Source: Candidatus Nanopelagicales bacterium (lineage in GTDB: Bacteria > Actinomycetota > Actinomycetes > S36-B12 > CAIYMF01). Taken from it: a DNA stretch of 53,559 bases. Below, piece by piece: positions 24,430 through 33,549 of the stretch; position 1 is the stretch's first letter; each line of letters opens with the position of its first letter. Position numbers and translations under genes: made by a program. The notes beneath the pieces are model-generated. The model saw only the letters and a program-made list of their open reading frames with translations. It searched no databases and was not told the DNA's origin. The stretch covers positions 1-53,559 of the forward strand of contig JALOLK010000006.1 in the NCBI GenBank assembly GCA_025456015.1. Direction: 5' to 3'.

Positions 24430-25470
24430 GTGGACGTCCTGGAGCGGGGCACCGACCGACGGCTCTGGCTGCGGGTCGCGGGCGGGGTCGGGCTCTGGGT
24501 GGCTGCGTACTGGCTGAACGAGCGGCTGTGGACGTGGCTGCTCGGTGACGTCATGGGGGTGGACCTCGCGGCACCGCTCGGTGGGGCGGTCCACTTCTTC
24601 CTCTACGACACGGCCAAGATCTTCCTGCTGCTCACGGGGCTGATGTTCGTGGTCGGGATGCTGCGGGCGAGCCTGGACCTGGACCGGGCACGCGACTACC
24701 TCGCCGGCCGGGGGCTGTTCCTCGGCCTGTTCCTGGCAGTCGTGCTGGGCGCGGTCACGCCGTTCTGCTCGTGCAGCTCCATCCCGCTGTTCATCGGGTT
24801 CGTGGCCGCCGGCATCCCGCTGTCGATCACGCTGACGTTCCTCATCGCCTCCCCGCTGGTCAGCGAGATCGCCGCGATCATGATCGGCGACCAGTTCGGG
24901 TGGCACATCGCCGCGGCCTACGTCGTCGCCGGCTCGATCCTGGCGATGGCCATCGGCTTCACCTTCTCGCGGTTCGACCTCGACCACTGGGTGGAGGACA
25001 TGGTCTTCGCCACCCGGATCGCCCAGCTCCGCGCAGCCGGGCGGACCCCCACGTGGGCCGAGCGCGTCCGGGCCGCGACCGACGAGTCGAAGGACATCTT
25101 CACCAGCGTCTGGAGGTGGGTGCTGCTCGGCGTGGGCATCGGCGCGGTCATCCACGGCTGGGTGCCCGCGGACTTCTTCGCCGACATCGCCGGCCCGGAC
25201 AACCCCTTCGCCGTGATCGTGGTGACGATCGCCGCCGTGCCCCTCTACATCAACGGCGCCGGCGTCGTGCCGATCGCCGAGGCCCTGTGGGCCAAGGGGA
25301 TGTCCCTGGGCACCGTCATGGCCTTCATCATGAGCGCGATCGCCCTGTCCATCCCCGCGGCCGTCATGCTGCGCCGCGTCCTCAAGCCGCCACTGCTGGC
25401 GCTGTACTTCGGGTCGGTCACGCTCGGCATCGTCGTCGTCGGCTACCTGTTCAACGCCCTGTACGGCTGA
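24430..25470 (+). CDS. arsP: ArsP-type permease (trivalent organoarsenical efflux)
   Basis: A 346-residue permease (DUF318 family) with eight or more membrane segments. TPFCSCSSIPLFIGFVAAGIP is the family's Cys motif; in Campylobacter ArsP and relatives these Cys help export methyl-As(III) and roxarsone-type compounds. A central loop (about 170-215) is charged. The GTG at 24430 lies one base after the arsR stop, with GGAG about 9 nt upstream. With arsM in the same island, export of methylated arsenite is a natural role; other permeases of the family have unknown substrates. Confidence 0.82.
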   Translation: MDVLERGTDRRLWLRVAGGVGLWVAAYWLNERLWTWLLGDVMGVDLAAPLGGAVHFFLYDTAKIFLLLTGLMFVVGMLRASLDLDRARDYLAGRGLFLGLFLAVVLGAVTPFCSCSSIPLFIGFVAAGIPLSITLTFLIASPLVSEIAAIMIGDQFGWHIAAAYVVAGSILAMAIGFTFSRFDLDHWVEDMVFATRIAQLRAAGRTPTWAERVRAATDESKDIFTSVWRWVLLGVGIGAVIHGWVPADFFADIAGPDNPFAVIVVTIAAVPLYINGAGVVPIAEALWAKGMSLGTVMAFIMSAIALSIPAAVMLRRVLKPPLLALYFGSVTLGIVVVGYLFNALYG

Positions 25471-25497
25471 CCGCCACCCCCCATGAGAGGAACGACC

Positions 25498-25737
25498 ATG
25501 CTCATCAAGATCCTCGGCCCCGGCTGCAAGAACTGCGCCAACCTCGAGCGGGCCACCCGGCAGGCCGTCGACGACCTCGGCCTCGAGGCCACCATCGAGA
25601 AGGTCACCGACTACGGCCAGATCGCGTCGTACGGCGTCATGCGGACCCCCGGCCTCGTCGTCGACGAGCAGGTCCTGGTCTCGGGCCGGGTCCCCTCGGT
25701 CGACGAGATCGCCGGGCTGCTCACCCGGGCCGGCTGA
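25498..25737 (+). CDS. Thioredoxin-like small redox protein (CxxC)
   Basis: A 79-residue thioredoxin-fold protein of the MTH895/'redox-active disulfide protein 2' group. The active CKNC (Cys10 and Cys13 in GPGCKNCANLE) and the cis-Pro in RTPGLVVDEQVLVSGRVP are clear. Genes like this often follow ArsP-type permeases. It could reduce ArsC or the permease Cys residues; this is inference. AGAGGAAC lies just before the ATG at 25498, which is preferred over the ATG at 25483. Confidence 0.85.
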   Translation: MLIKILGPGCKNCANLERATRQAVDDLGLEATIEKVTDYGQIASYGVMRTPGLVVDEQVLVSGRVPSVDEIAGLLTRAG

Positions 25738-25871
25738 TCCACCCGGGCCAGCACGGTCGTCCCCTGCGCCACCGTGCCGAGGTCCCAGCGCTACGGCGAC
25801 CGCTTCGTCGACCGGGACACCCACCGCAACGGCACCGGCAGGCAGGCCCGCGAGGACTCCTCCGGCGACGA

Positions 25872-26486
25872 TCAGCTGCCAGCGAGGACCCTGACCGCCG
25901 TCCCGAGCGCGTCGAGCCGGGCGCGCAGCGCCTGCTCGTCGTGGTCGAGCTCGTACTGCACCGCGGAGGCGATCACGGAGTCGACCACCAGGCCGGCGAC
26001 CGCGTCCACCAGGGGACCGGCAGGGACGTGCAGCGCGACGACGTCGGCGATCATCGAGCGGCCCCGGTCCCGGGCGCGCACGAGCGCGGCGCGGGCCTGC
26101 TCCGAGGAGTCGGCGAGCAGCAGCGTGGCCCACGCGAAGACCGCGAGCGGCCGGCTCGGGGAGGTGATCGCCGCGGTCCAGGCGGCGATGGCCTGGTCGA
26201 TGGTCTCGGCGAGCACCGTGTCCCGGCTCACGGAGGAGTCGACAGCGGCCAGCCAGTCGTCCACGAGCCGTTCGACCGCGGCGGCGAGCAGGCCGTCCTT
26301 GTTGCCGAAGTGGTAGTAGATCGTCGGTGGAGTCACCAGGGCGGTCCGGCAGAGCTGCTTGATGGTGACCGCGGCAGGGTCGAGCTGGGCCAGGGCGACC
26401 ATCGTGGCACGCAGGATGCGCTCCTCCGCGGGCTGGTCGACAGCGCCGTCGGCGGGGGGTTGCGTCGGCAGGGCGGCGTCGCTCAC
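25872..26486 (-). CDS. TetR-family regulator of the lipid operon
   Basis: A 204-residue regulator with an N-terminal TetR helix-turn-helix (about 22-68; VTIKQLCRTALVTPPTIYYHFGNKDGLLAAAV) and an all-helical ligand domain. It is the last gene of the aldehyde dehydrogenase-GMC oxidase-tetR run and overlaps the oxidase stop by GTGA (start 26486; GTG 26489 is also possible). The dyad at 29936-29947, before the aldehyde dehydrogenase, is the likely target, making a negative feedback loop. A fatty aldehyde, acid or acyl-CoA would be a sensible ligand, but no evidence names it. Confidence 0.85.
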   Translation of the reverse strand: MSDAALPTQPPADGAVDQPAEERILRATMVALAQLDPAAVTIKQLCRTALVTPPTIYYHFGNKDGLLAAAVERLVDDWLAAVDSSVSRDTVLAETIDQAIAAWTAAITSPSRPLAVFAWATLLLADSSEQARAALVRARDRGRSMIADVVALHVPAGPLVDAVAGLVVDSVIASAVQYELDHDEQALRARLDALGTAVRVLAGS

Positions 26487-28192
26487 CACGCCAGCATGGC
26501 AGGCGCACCGTCCGGCACGGCGGGGCGCATGGGCCGCACCGGCTCGAGCACGCTGTAGTCCCCGCCCACCGCGGGCCGGGGGTCGGCCTGGCCCTTGTTG
26601 GGCCAGAACGACATGGCCCGCTCGGCCTGGGCGGTGATGGTCAGTGAGGGGTTCACGCCCAGGTTCGCGGTCACCGCGGCGCCATCCATCACGTGCAGGC
26701 CCGGGTGCCCGTACACCCGCTGCCAGGGGTCGATCACGCCGGTCTGGGGGCTGTCGCCGATCGGGCAGCCGCCGAGGATGTGCGCGGTCATCGGGACGTT
26801 GAACAGCTCGTTCACGGTCCCCCGCGGCTCGCCCCCGGTCCGCTCGGCGAACCGGTGGGCGACCTCGTGCGCCTCGGGGATCCAGGTGGGGTTCGGCGTG
26901 CCGGTGCCCTGCCGCGAGGAGAGCCGGCGACCGAGCGGCCCCCGCTTCAGGCTGACGTGCAACGAGTTGTCCAGGCTCTGCATCACCAGCAGCACGGTCG
27001 TGCGCTGCGACCAGCGCCGCACCGACAGGGAGCGCACGAACGAGCCGGGGTTCGCCCGCACCTCCCGGGCGAAGCGCCGCCACCGTGGCACCGGTGCCTC
27101 ACCGGGCCGGTCCCCCTCGGTGAGCATCGCGCTGAGCAGGCCCATGAAGTTGCTGCCCCGGCCGTAGCGCACCGGCTCCACGTGGGTCTGCGGGGTGGGG
27201 TAGATCGACGAGGTGATGGCCGGACCGACCGAGTAGTCGACCTCGAGGTCGCGAGCCTCGACGGTGAGGATCGACTCGGAGTTGGTCCTGGTCAGCTCCC
27301 CGAGGCGGTCGGACAGCTGCGGCAGCACGCCATCGGCCTTCATCCGGTGCAGCAGGCGCTGGGTGCCCAGCGTGCCGGCGGCCAGGATCACGTGGTCGGC
27401 CGTCACCGGCTGGCGCTTCGACCCGCCCGCGCCGGGACCGGCCGGACGCATGTCCACGCGGTAGCCAGCCCCCGACAGCGGCGTGATCGCCGTGACGGTG
27501 GTGAGCGGGAGGATCCGGGCGCCCAGCGACTCGGCCAGGTGCAGGTAGTTCTTGGGCAGGGTGTTCTTCGCGCCGACGCGGCAGCCGCTCATGCACGCAC
27601 CACAGCTGGTGCAGGTGGTCCGCGCCGGGCCCGCGCCGCCGAAGAAGGGGTCGGCGACGTCCTGCCCCGGGCGCTCGCCGAACAGGATGCCCACCTGGGT
27701 GCGGTGGAACGTGTCGGCGACGCCGAGGTCCTCGGCGACCTGCAGCATCACCCGGTCGGCGGCGGTGTCCACGGGGTTCTCGACCACGCCGAGCATCCGC
27801 TTGGCCTGCTCGTAATGCGGCGCCAGCTCGTCGCGCCACTTGGTGATGTGGCGCCACTGGGTGTCCTCGTAGAAGTCGTCGAGGGGCTCGTAGAGCGTGT
27901 TGCCGTAGACCAGCGATCCCCCGCCGACCCCGGCCCCGGACATCACGAGCACGTCGTTGAGCGGCGTGATGCGCTGGATGCCGAACATGCCCAGGGCGGG
28001 CGCCCACAGGAACCGCGGCAGCCGCCAGGAGGTCTTCGGCAGCTCGTGGTCGGCGAACCGGCGACCGGACTCGACGACGAGGACGCGGTAGCCCTTCTCG
28101 CTCAGGCGCAGCGCGCTGACCGATCCGCCGAAGCCGGAGCCGACGATCACGACGTCCCAGTGCTCGGCCGGGGTGGTGCTGGTGCTGGACAT
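26483..28192 (-). CDS. GMC-family oxidoreductase (alcohol/cholesterol oxidase-like)
   Basis: A 569-residue flavoenzyme. The N-terminal FAD site is VVIVGSGFGGSVSALRLSEKGYRVLVVESG. GGGSLVYGNTLYEP and the C-terminal GGCPIGDSPQTGVIDPWQRVYG and MDGAAVTANLGVNPSLTITA are typical of the GMC branch near mycobacterial ChoD. A cluster CTSCGACMSGCRVGAKNT has four Cys in ferredoxin-like spacing, also seen in ChoD relatives. Such enzymes oxidise sterols or long-chain alcohols to the carbonyl. Next to an alkylsulfatase and an aldehyde dehydrogenase, a fatty alcohol is the best guess. AGGAG precedes the ATG; the aldehyde dehydrogenase stop is 18 nt upstream. Confidence 0.87.
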   Translation of the reverse strand: MSSTSTTPAEHWDVVIVGSGFGGSVSALRLSEKGYRVLVVESGRRFADHELPKTSWRLPRFLWAPALGMFGIQRITPLNDVLVMSGAGVGGGSLVYGNTLYEPLDDFYEDTQWRHITKWRDELAPHYEQAKRMLGVVENPVDTAADRVMLQVAEDLGVADTFHRTQVGILFGERPGQDVADPFFGGAGPARTTCTSCGACMSGCRVGAKNTLPKNYLHLAESLGARILPLTTVTAITPLSGAGYRVDMRPAGPGAGGSKRQPVTADHVILAAGTLGTQRLLHRMKADGVLPQLSDRLGELTRTNSESILTVEARDLEVDYSVGPAITSSIYPTPQTHVEPVRYGRGSNFMGLLSAMLTEGDRPGEAPVPRWRRFAREVRANPGSFVRSLSVRRWSQRTTVLLVMQSLDNSLHVSLKRGPLGRRLSSRQGTGTPNPTWIPEAHEVAHRFAERTGGEPRGTVNELFNVPMTAHILGGCPIGDSPQTGVIDPWQRVYGHPGLHVMDGAAVTANLGVNPSLTITAQAERAMSFWPNKGQADPRPAVGGDYSVLEPVRPMRPAVPDGAPAMLAW

Positions 28193-28210
28193 GTACGGCT
28201 CCTGGGTGGC

Positions 28211-29923
28211 TCAGCCGCGGACGGCGGCGGCGGCGATGGCGGGGATGCGGGTGGGTCGGGGGTCCGCGGCGAAGGCCGTGAACCGGCGGGCGGTGGTCAG
28301 CGCGGTGCGGTTGTCCAGGAACCACGGCGGCTTCACGGCCAGTCCGCCGGCGGGGTGGCCCAGTGCGCGCTGGAACGGCCGGAACGGCGCATGCGCGACC
28401 GTCTTCTGGCTGCGGTCGAACAGCAGCGCGTTGTGCACGACGCCGACCCCCGAGCTGATGTCCTCCGGCGGGTTGCCCGGGAACGCGCCCCAGGCCGCGC
28501 GCGGGGCGAGGAAGGCGAACGCGGACCACACGTTCACCCCGATGCAGCCGTAGCGCAGCGCGGCGATGGCGTCCTCGAGCTCGTCGCCGAGCTCGGCGGC
28601 GGTCTGCGGATGGATGAGGATGTTGGCACCGAGGTTGCCATGGAGGCGCTCGTTGGCGAACGCGACCGCGGTGCGCAGGAAGGGTCCGGGTGCCCGGACC
28701 TGCAGGTTGGTGGTCAGGTACACCGGCCCGAACAGCTCCTCGCGGAACCCGGGATGGTCGCGGGTCGGGTCGACGCCGGTGAGCAGGGTGGGCTCGACCC
28801 CACCCGGGATCGCCTCGGCGTCCGGGTTGGCGGCGCGGAACTCGGCCTGCCGCTGCCGCGTGCCCGGGTAGAACGGCTCGCGGGCCGGGGCGTCGGACAG
28901 TGCTTGGCGCAGCGCCGCGAGCAGGGGGTCGGCCTGCCGCCACTCGGAGGACAGGATGAGGACCTGGGACGCCACGCACGTGTGCCCGGCCGAGAACAGC
29001 TTCTGGGTGGCCAGGTGCTGGGCCTGGTAGGCGATGTCGGCCTCGGTCCACGGACCCGGCACGACGATGGTCGGGCCAACGCCGCCGAGCTCGGCGCGCA
29101 CGGGCTTGGTCAGGACGCGGCGGCCCGTGGCCTTGTTCGCGCGCCCCTGCTCGCCCGGGCCCCACACGATGGCGTCGTAGGTGCGTTCGCTGCCCGTCAC
29201 GTGGACCGCGTCGACGCGCGGGTGCTCGACGAGCGCCGCGCCGACATCGCCGCCCCCGTAGACGATCGCGAGGTAGCCGGCGTCCACCAGCGGGGCGAGG
29301 ACGCGCTCGAGCACCGGGCCGTAGGCCTCGTTGACCGGGTTCATCTTGAGCACGGCGACGTGCAGGTCGGCGAACAGGCAGTACAGCGCGTCGAGGACGG
29401 GGATGGCGGAGACGTTGCCCGCGCCCAGCACGAGGGTCACGCCGGGCCGGGGCTCCGTCCGATACGCGGTCGCGACCGTGTCGCGCAGCGTCACCGGCGT
29501 GACCCCGGGCTGCATCCACACGTCGATCTCGTAGCCGTTCAGCAGCAGATGGTCGGACACCGTCGAGGGGTACACCCGGGCGATCACCTGCCCGTCGCGC
29601 CGGGTCCGCACCGGGACGCCCTCCAGCGGGTCGGCACCGGACGCCAGCCGCTCGAGCGTGCCGATCATGTCGGTGAGCCACGCCGCCGTGGGGTAGGGGC
29701 CGCCCAGCCACTCCTCGCCGCCGACCATGGGCGCCTCGGGGTCCAGGCCCTTCATCGCGACCCCCGCGGCAACCCACGCCTCGGCGTGCTGGGCGACCAG
29801 CTCGCGCACCTCGCGCAGCAGCCGCACGCGGTCCTCGAAGGGCAGCCGCGCCCATGCCTCGGACCGCTCGGCCAGCGCGGTGACAGTTGCGTCAGGGTCA
29901 ACGACGTCCACGGCGATGCTCAC
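28211..29923 (-). CDS. Aldehyde dehydrogenase
   Basis: A 570-residue NAD(P)-dependent aldehyde dehydrogenase, longer than the usual 480-500. The nucleophile is Cys316 (FSAGHTCVASQ) and the general base is probably Glu278 (AELGGVGPT). GAGNVSAIP is the dinucleotide-site turn. It would oxidise the aldehyde made by the GMC enzyme to a fatty acid. The start is GTG at 29923. TATACC (minus strand, 29932-29937) lies 8 nt upstream and overlaps a TetR-type dyad, so the mRNA may be leaderless and repressor-controlled. Confidence 0.88.
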   Translation of the reverse strand: MSIAVDVVDPDATVTALAERSEAWARLPFEDRVRLLREVRELVAQHAEAWVAAGVAMKGLDPEAPMVGGEEWLGGPYPTAAWLTDMIGTLERLASGADPLEGVPVRTRRDGQVIARVYPSTVSDHLLLNGYEIDVWMQPGVTPVTLRDTVATAYRTEPRPGVTLVLGAGNVSAIPVLDALYCLFADLHVAVLKMNPVNEAYGPVLERVLAPLVDAGYLAIVYGGGDVGAALVEHPRVDAVHVTGSERTYDAIVWGPGEQGRANKATGRRVLTKPVRAELGGVGPTIVVPGPWTEADIAYQAQHLATQKLFSAGHTCVASQVLILSSEWRQADPLLAALRQALSDAPAREPFYPGTRQRQAEFRAANPDAEAIPGGVEPTLLTGVDPTRDHPGFREELFGPVYLTTNLQVRAPGPFLRTAVAFANERLHGNLGANILIHPQTAAELGDELEDAIAALRYGCIGVNVWSAFAFLAPRAAWGAFPGNPPEDISSGVGVVHNALLFDRSQKTVAHAPFRPFQRALGHPAGGLAVKPPWFLDNRTALTTARRFTAFAADPRPTRIPAIAAAAVRG

Positions 29924-29931
29924 GGGACGAG

Positions 29932-29951
29932 GGTATAGCGAACGCTAGATA
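29932..29951 (-). promoter_or_regulatory. TetR-type operator and -10 box of the aldehyde dehydrogenase operon
   Basis: TAGCG-AA-CGCTA (29936-29947) is an inverted pair inside TATAGCGAACGCTAGATA, in a 37-bp gap between the wax synthase stop and the dehydrogenase start. The minus-strand TATACC at 29932-29937 overlaps the dyad. A bound repressor would block RNA polymerase. Confidence 0.65.
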
Positions 29952-29960
29952 CACGCCAAG

Positions 29961-31436
29961 TCAGGTGGCCGAGGCCATCTCCGCCACGGCCACCACGATG
30001 AGTGCCGCGAGCCGCTCCGGGTCCGGCATGATCCCGGCGTCGGCCGAGACGCCGATGTTCACCTCGCCGGCGTAGCTGAGGATGCACAGCCCCAGGCTCT
30101 GGTCGGACGCGGTCGGCACCCACCCGAGGACGCCGGCCACCTGCGTCCCGGCCAGGGCGATCGGGGCCGTGGGTCCGGGCACGTTCGTGAGCACGCCCAC
30201 GGTCTTGTCCGCCACGAACGCCGTGATGCGCTCCGACAGTGGCGATGGCGTGGCGGCGACGGCCCGCTGGGCACCGAAGATCAGCATCGCCTCCGCGCTG
30301 TTCTTGATCCGGGTCATCCGCGAGTGCACCTCCGGCAGCAGCCGGTCGAGGTCGGTCAGATCCAGGGGCATCGGGAACATGACCATCGCGAAGTGGTTGC
30401 CGAGCTCCGCCGGGAGCGAGGCGTCGACCGGCTTGAGCGAGACCGGCACGAGGAAGCTGGCCTCCCCGAACCCGGTACGACCCTTCTCGGCGAGGTAGCG
30501 CGTCATGCCGAGCGAGGCCGCACCGAGCAGGACGTCGTTGACCGTCGCGCCGTGTGCCCTCCCGATCGCCTTGATCTGGTCGAGGTCGAGGCCCTCGATC
30601 CAGCTGATCCGCTTGGCCACCCCGGGGGGCCGGTCGGCGATGACCCGCGAGTCGTGCCCCCACAGCGTGAGTCGCGCGGCCGACCGGGCCGTGTTGAGGG
30701 CGAGGTTGTCCTCGTCGGCCAGGCCGGTGATCGCATCGGTGATCCGAGTCGGACGGGCGACCAGCCCCACCCCTTCACGGATCACCTCGTGACCGAGCTC
30801 GCCGGCCCCCGTGGCCATCCGCACGACGGCGGACGGGGCACTGGTCACGACCTCGCCGGTGAAGGAGATGACCTCGCCCGCCAGCCGCCGTCCCGCGCCC
30901 AGGATGGCCGCCACCGGGCTGCCGGGCCCGCTGGACCGCCCCACGACCGGCGGTGTCACGCCGGAGGCGTCGTCGCACAGCCCGAGGACCAGTTGGACGA
31001 TCCGGATGCCGTCGGCCAGCGCGTGGTGGAACCGGGCGACGACCGCGGCGCCCTGCTGCCCTTCGTCGTCGCGGTACCCGCTGATGAGGTCCATCTCCCA
31101 CAGCGGGTGCGAGCGGTCCATGGGCTCGCTCGCACGCGCCGAGATGTGGTCGGTGAGCACCGCGCGGTCACCCGGTGCCGGCAGCGTCACGCGGCGCAGG
31201 TGCCGGTCGAGGTCGAAGTCGGGGTCGTCGACCCAGACCCACCGTCGGCCCTCGAGCAGGGGTCGGCGGTGGAGCACCGGGTAGCGGTCGACGAGGCGCT
31301 CCCGGACGACGCTGCGCACCGCGTCCCAGTCCGGCTCCTCGCTGAACCACATGAGGCCGTTGACGACCATGAGGTTCTCGGGCCGGTCCATGTTGAGCCA
31401 GGTGAGGTCGGCCGGGGCGATCGGGACGGTCTTCAC
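29961..31436 (-). CDS. Wax ester synthase/diacylglycerol acyltransferase (WS/DGAT)
   Basis: A 491-residue enzyme that joins acyl-CoA to a fatty alcohol (wax ester) or to diacylglycerol (triacylglycerol). The catalytic HHxxxDG is FHHALADG. Further family marks are the start PIAPADLTWLNMDRPENLMVV, the block ATVNDVLLGAASLGMTRYL, and NVPGP towards the C-terminus. Starts at GTG 31436, 19 nt after the acyl-CoA ligase stop, so the two are co-transcribed. Placing it between alcohol-producing and acyl-CoA-producing enzymes lets both products be stored directly. Confidence 0.92.
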   Translation of the reverse strand: MKTVPIAPADLTWLNMDRPENLMVVNGLMWFSEEPDWDAVRSVVRERLVDRYPVLHRRPLLEGRRWVWVDDPDFDLDRHLRRVTLPAPGDRAVLTDHISARASEPMDRSHPLWEMDLISGYRDDEGQQGAAVVARFHHALADGIRIVQLVLGLCDDASGVTPPVVGRSSGPGSPVAAILGAGRRLAGEVISFTGEVVTSAPSAVVRMATGAGELGHEVIREGVGLVARPTRITDAITGLADEDNLALNTARSAARLTLWGHDSRVIADRPPGVAKRISWIEGLDLDQIKAIGRAHGATVNDVLLGAASLGMTRYLAEKGRTGFGEASFLVPVSLKPVDASLPAELGNHFAMVMFPMPLDLTDLDRLLPEVHSRMTRIKNSAEAMLIFGAQRAVAATPSPLSERITAFVADKTVGVLTNVPGPTAPIALAGTQVAGVLGWVPTASDQSLGLCILSYAGEVNIGVSADAGIMPDPERLAALIVVAVAEMASAT

Positions 31437-31455
31437 GTGCGTGGCCTCCGGGGGT

Positions 31456-33435
31456 TCACTCGCCGGCGTACATGGCCTCGATGAGGTCGGCGAAGTGCTC
31501 CTCGACCGCCTTGCGCTTGACCTTCAGGCTCGCCGTGAGCTCGCCTGCCTCCTCGGAGAGGTCACGCGGCAGGATGGCGAACTTCTTGATCGTCTCCCAC
31601 CGGTTCAGCTGGCTGTTGAGGGTGTCGACGTCCTCCTGCAGCGCCGCGCGCACCTCGGCCGACTGCGACAGCGCCGCGAAGTCCCCGCTCAGGCCGCGCT
31701 CGGCGGCGAACTTCTCCACCGCCTCCGGGTCCAGCGAGATCAGCGCGGTCGCGAAGTTGCGGTCGGCAGCGTGCACGACGAGGTTCGAGGCCAGCGCTGA
31801 GATCACCTTGAACTGGGCGGCGATCTGCCCCGGCGCGATGTACTTGCCGCCAGAGGTCTTCACCAGGTCCTTCTTGCGGTCGGTGATCTTCAGCCGGCCC
31901 TTGTCGTCGAGCTCACCGATGTCCCCGGTGGCCAGCCAGCCGCCGGGCAGCAGGGTCTCGGCGTTCACCTCCGGCAGGTTCCAGTAGCCGGCCATGACGT
32001 GCGGGCCCTTGAGCAGCACCTCGCCGTCGGAGGCGATCATCACCTGGGTGCCGGGCAGCGGCTGGCCGACCGATCCGAACACCAGGTCATCCGGGCGCAC
32101 GACGCACGCCGCTGCACTGTTCTCGGTCAGGCCGTAGCCCTCGATGATCGGCAGCCCGGCGGCGTCGAACCAGCGGGCCACGTCCCCGTTGAGCGCTGCG
32201 GACCCCGAGATCATCACCCGCATGCGGCCGCCGGTCAGGGCCTGGATCTTGGAGAACACCAGCTTGTTCGCGGTGGCCATCCGGGCCGGCGCCATCGGGC
32301 CGGCGGACAGGCCGGCGCGCTGCTTGGCCTTGATCTCGGTGGAGGCCGCGAACGCCCAGTCGAAGATCTTGGCCTTCGCCCCGCCGCCGGCCTTGGCCTT
32401 GGCGTTGGCGCCCTGGTAGATCTTCTCGAAGATGCGCGGGACGCCGGCCATGATCGTGGGCCGGACCACGGGCAGGTTCTCGACGATCTTGGGCACCCGG
32501 CCGTCGATGTAGCTGACGAAGCCCACCTGGAAGGCCGCCGAGAGCAGCACCTTGCCGAACGAGTGGGCCAGCGGCAGCCACAGGAACTGCACGTCGTCGG
32601 GTCGCACGACCTCCAGGGCCTGCATGCTGCGCCCCTGGAACACCCAGTTGCTCTGCGGCAGCATGACGCCCTTGGGCCGGCCGGTCGTGCCCGAGGTGTA
32701 GATCAGCGTCGCCAGCGAGTCCGGCCGGATCGCGGCCACGGCCTGCGTCACCGCGCCTGGATCCTCGGCCAGGCGCGTGTCGCCCAGGGCGGCCAGCTCC
32801 GCCCAGGACATCACCCGGTCGCCGTCCCCCTCGCCCTCGATGAGGACGATCCGCTCCAGCGACGGCAGCGCCGCGAGCTGGGTCAGCGCCTTGTCGGCCT
32901 GGGACTGGTCCTCGGCGATGAGGAAACGCGTCTCGGAGTCGTTGACGATGTAGGCGAAGTCGTCCTCGCCCGTGCTCGGGTAGATCGTGGTGTTCGCGCC
33001 GCCGGCCAGCATGACCGCACCATCGGCCAGGACCCACTCCACGCGGGTGTTGCTCGCGATCGCCACCCGCTCCTCGGGCTGCAGGCCCAGCGCGAGCAGG
33101 CCGGCGGCGAGCCGCGTCATCTCGCCGCCGGCCTCCTGCCAGGTGCGCACCCGCCAGCTGCCGTCCGGGTTCGGCGAGCCGAACGCCGGGTTGTCCGGGG
33201 TGCCCGCGATCCGGTCGAGGATGAGCTGGGACAGTGTCGGTGCCGACGGCGGCAGCGCCGCATCGAGCGACCCCGAGATCGGTCCCTCGGGCTCCGCGCG
33301 TGCATCGGCGCGCAGCGCCGCCTCGTCCTGCACGTCCGGTTCGCCCACCGCGTCGGCGAACGACTCGCCCACGTCCCTTCCGGCGTGCTCGAGCTCGTGC
33401 TCGATGTCCTCGGCGTGCTCGTGCGTGCTGCTCAT
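31456..33435 (-). CDS. Long-chain fatty acyl-CoA ligase
   Basis: An AMP-forming ligase of 659 residues (FadD15 or bacterial LACS type). The P-loop LIYTSGTTGRPKGV, the adenylate motif EGYGLTENSAA and the hinge region TGDIGELDDKGRLKITDRKKDLVKTSGGKYIAP are complete (quoted in part). An acidic extension of about 60 residues (HEHAEDIEHELEHAGRD) precedes the usual start and is unusual. AGGAG stands before the ATG at 33435; starts further up would run into non-coding DNA. It activates fatty acids for beta-oxidation or for WS/DGAT. The shared 23-nt element lies about 90-110 nt upstream. Confidence 0.92.
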   Translation of the reverse strand: MSSTHEHAEDIEHELEHAGRDVGESFADAVGEPDVQDEAALRADARAEPEGPISGSLDAALPPSAPTLSQLILDRIAGTPDNPAFGSPNPDGSWRVRTWQEAGGEMTRLAAGLLALGLQPEERVAIASNTRVEWVLADGAVMLAGGANTTIYPSTGEDDFAYIVNDSETRFLIAEDQSQADKALTQLAALPSLERIVLIEGEGDGDRVMSWAELAALGDTRLAEDPGAVTQAVAAIRPDSLATLIYTSGTTGRPKGVMLPQSNWVFQGRSMQALEVVRPDDVQFLWLPLAHSFGKVLLSAAFQVGFVSYIDGRVPKIVENLPVVRPTIMAGVPRIFEKIYQGANAKAKAGGGAKAKIFDWAFAASTEIKAKQRAGLSAGPMAPARMATANKLVFSKIQALTGGRMRVMISGSAALNGDVARWFDAAGLPIIEGYGLTENSAAACVVRPDDLVFGSVGQPLPGTQVMIASDGEVLLKGPHVMAGYWNLPEVNAETLLPGGWLATGDIGELDDKGRLKITDRKKDLVKTSGGKYIAPGQIAAQFKVISALASNLVVHAADRNFATALISLDPEAVEKFAAERGLSGDFAALSQSAEVRAALQEDVDTLNSQLNRWETIKKFAILPRDLSEEAGELTASLKVKRKAVEEHFADLIEAMYAGE

Positions 33436-33501
33436 CGGGTCTCCTCGGGGTGGTCCGGCTGTCCGGGCACCGACCTCCCGGGCCGGCCACTGGATCCCGG
33501 C

Positions 33502-33548
33502 AGGATGCCGCTGCACGTGGCGGGCCCGCCTCGCATGGAGTTGATGAG
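33502..33548 (-). promoter_or_regulatory. Shared 23-nt activator-like element, copy 1 (acyl-CoA ligase)
   Basis: On the minus strand positions 33548-33526 read CTCATCAACTCCATGCGAGG plus CGG, identical over 23 nt to 38150-38172. Exactly 18 nt downstream is CATCCT (33507-33502), a weak -10 candidate at the same distance as TACCGT in copy 2. The element begins two nt after the LuxR-type gene's stop codon and reads towards the acyl-CoA ligase. Confidence 0.7.
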
Positions 33549-33549
33549 A

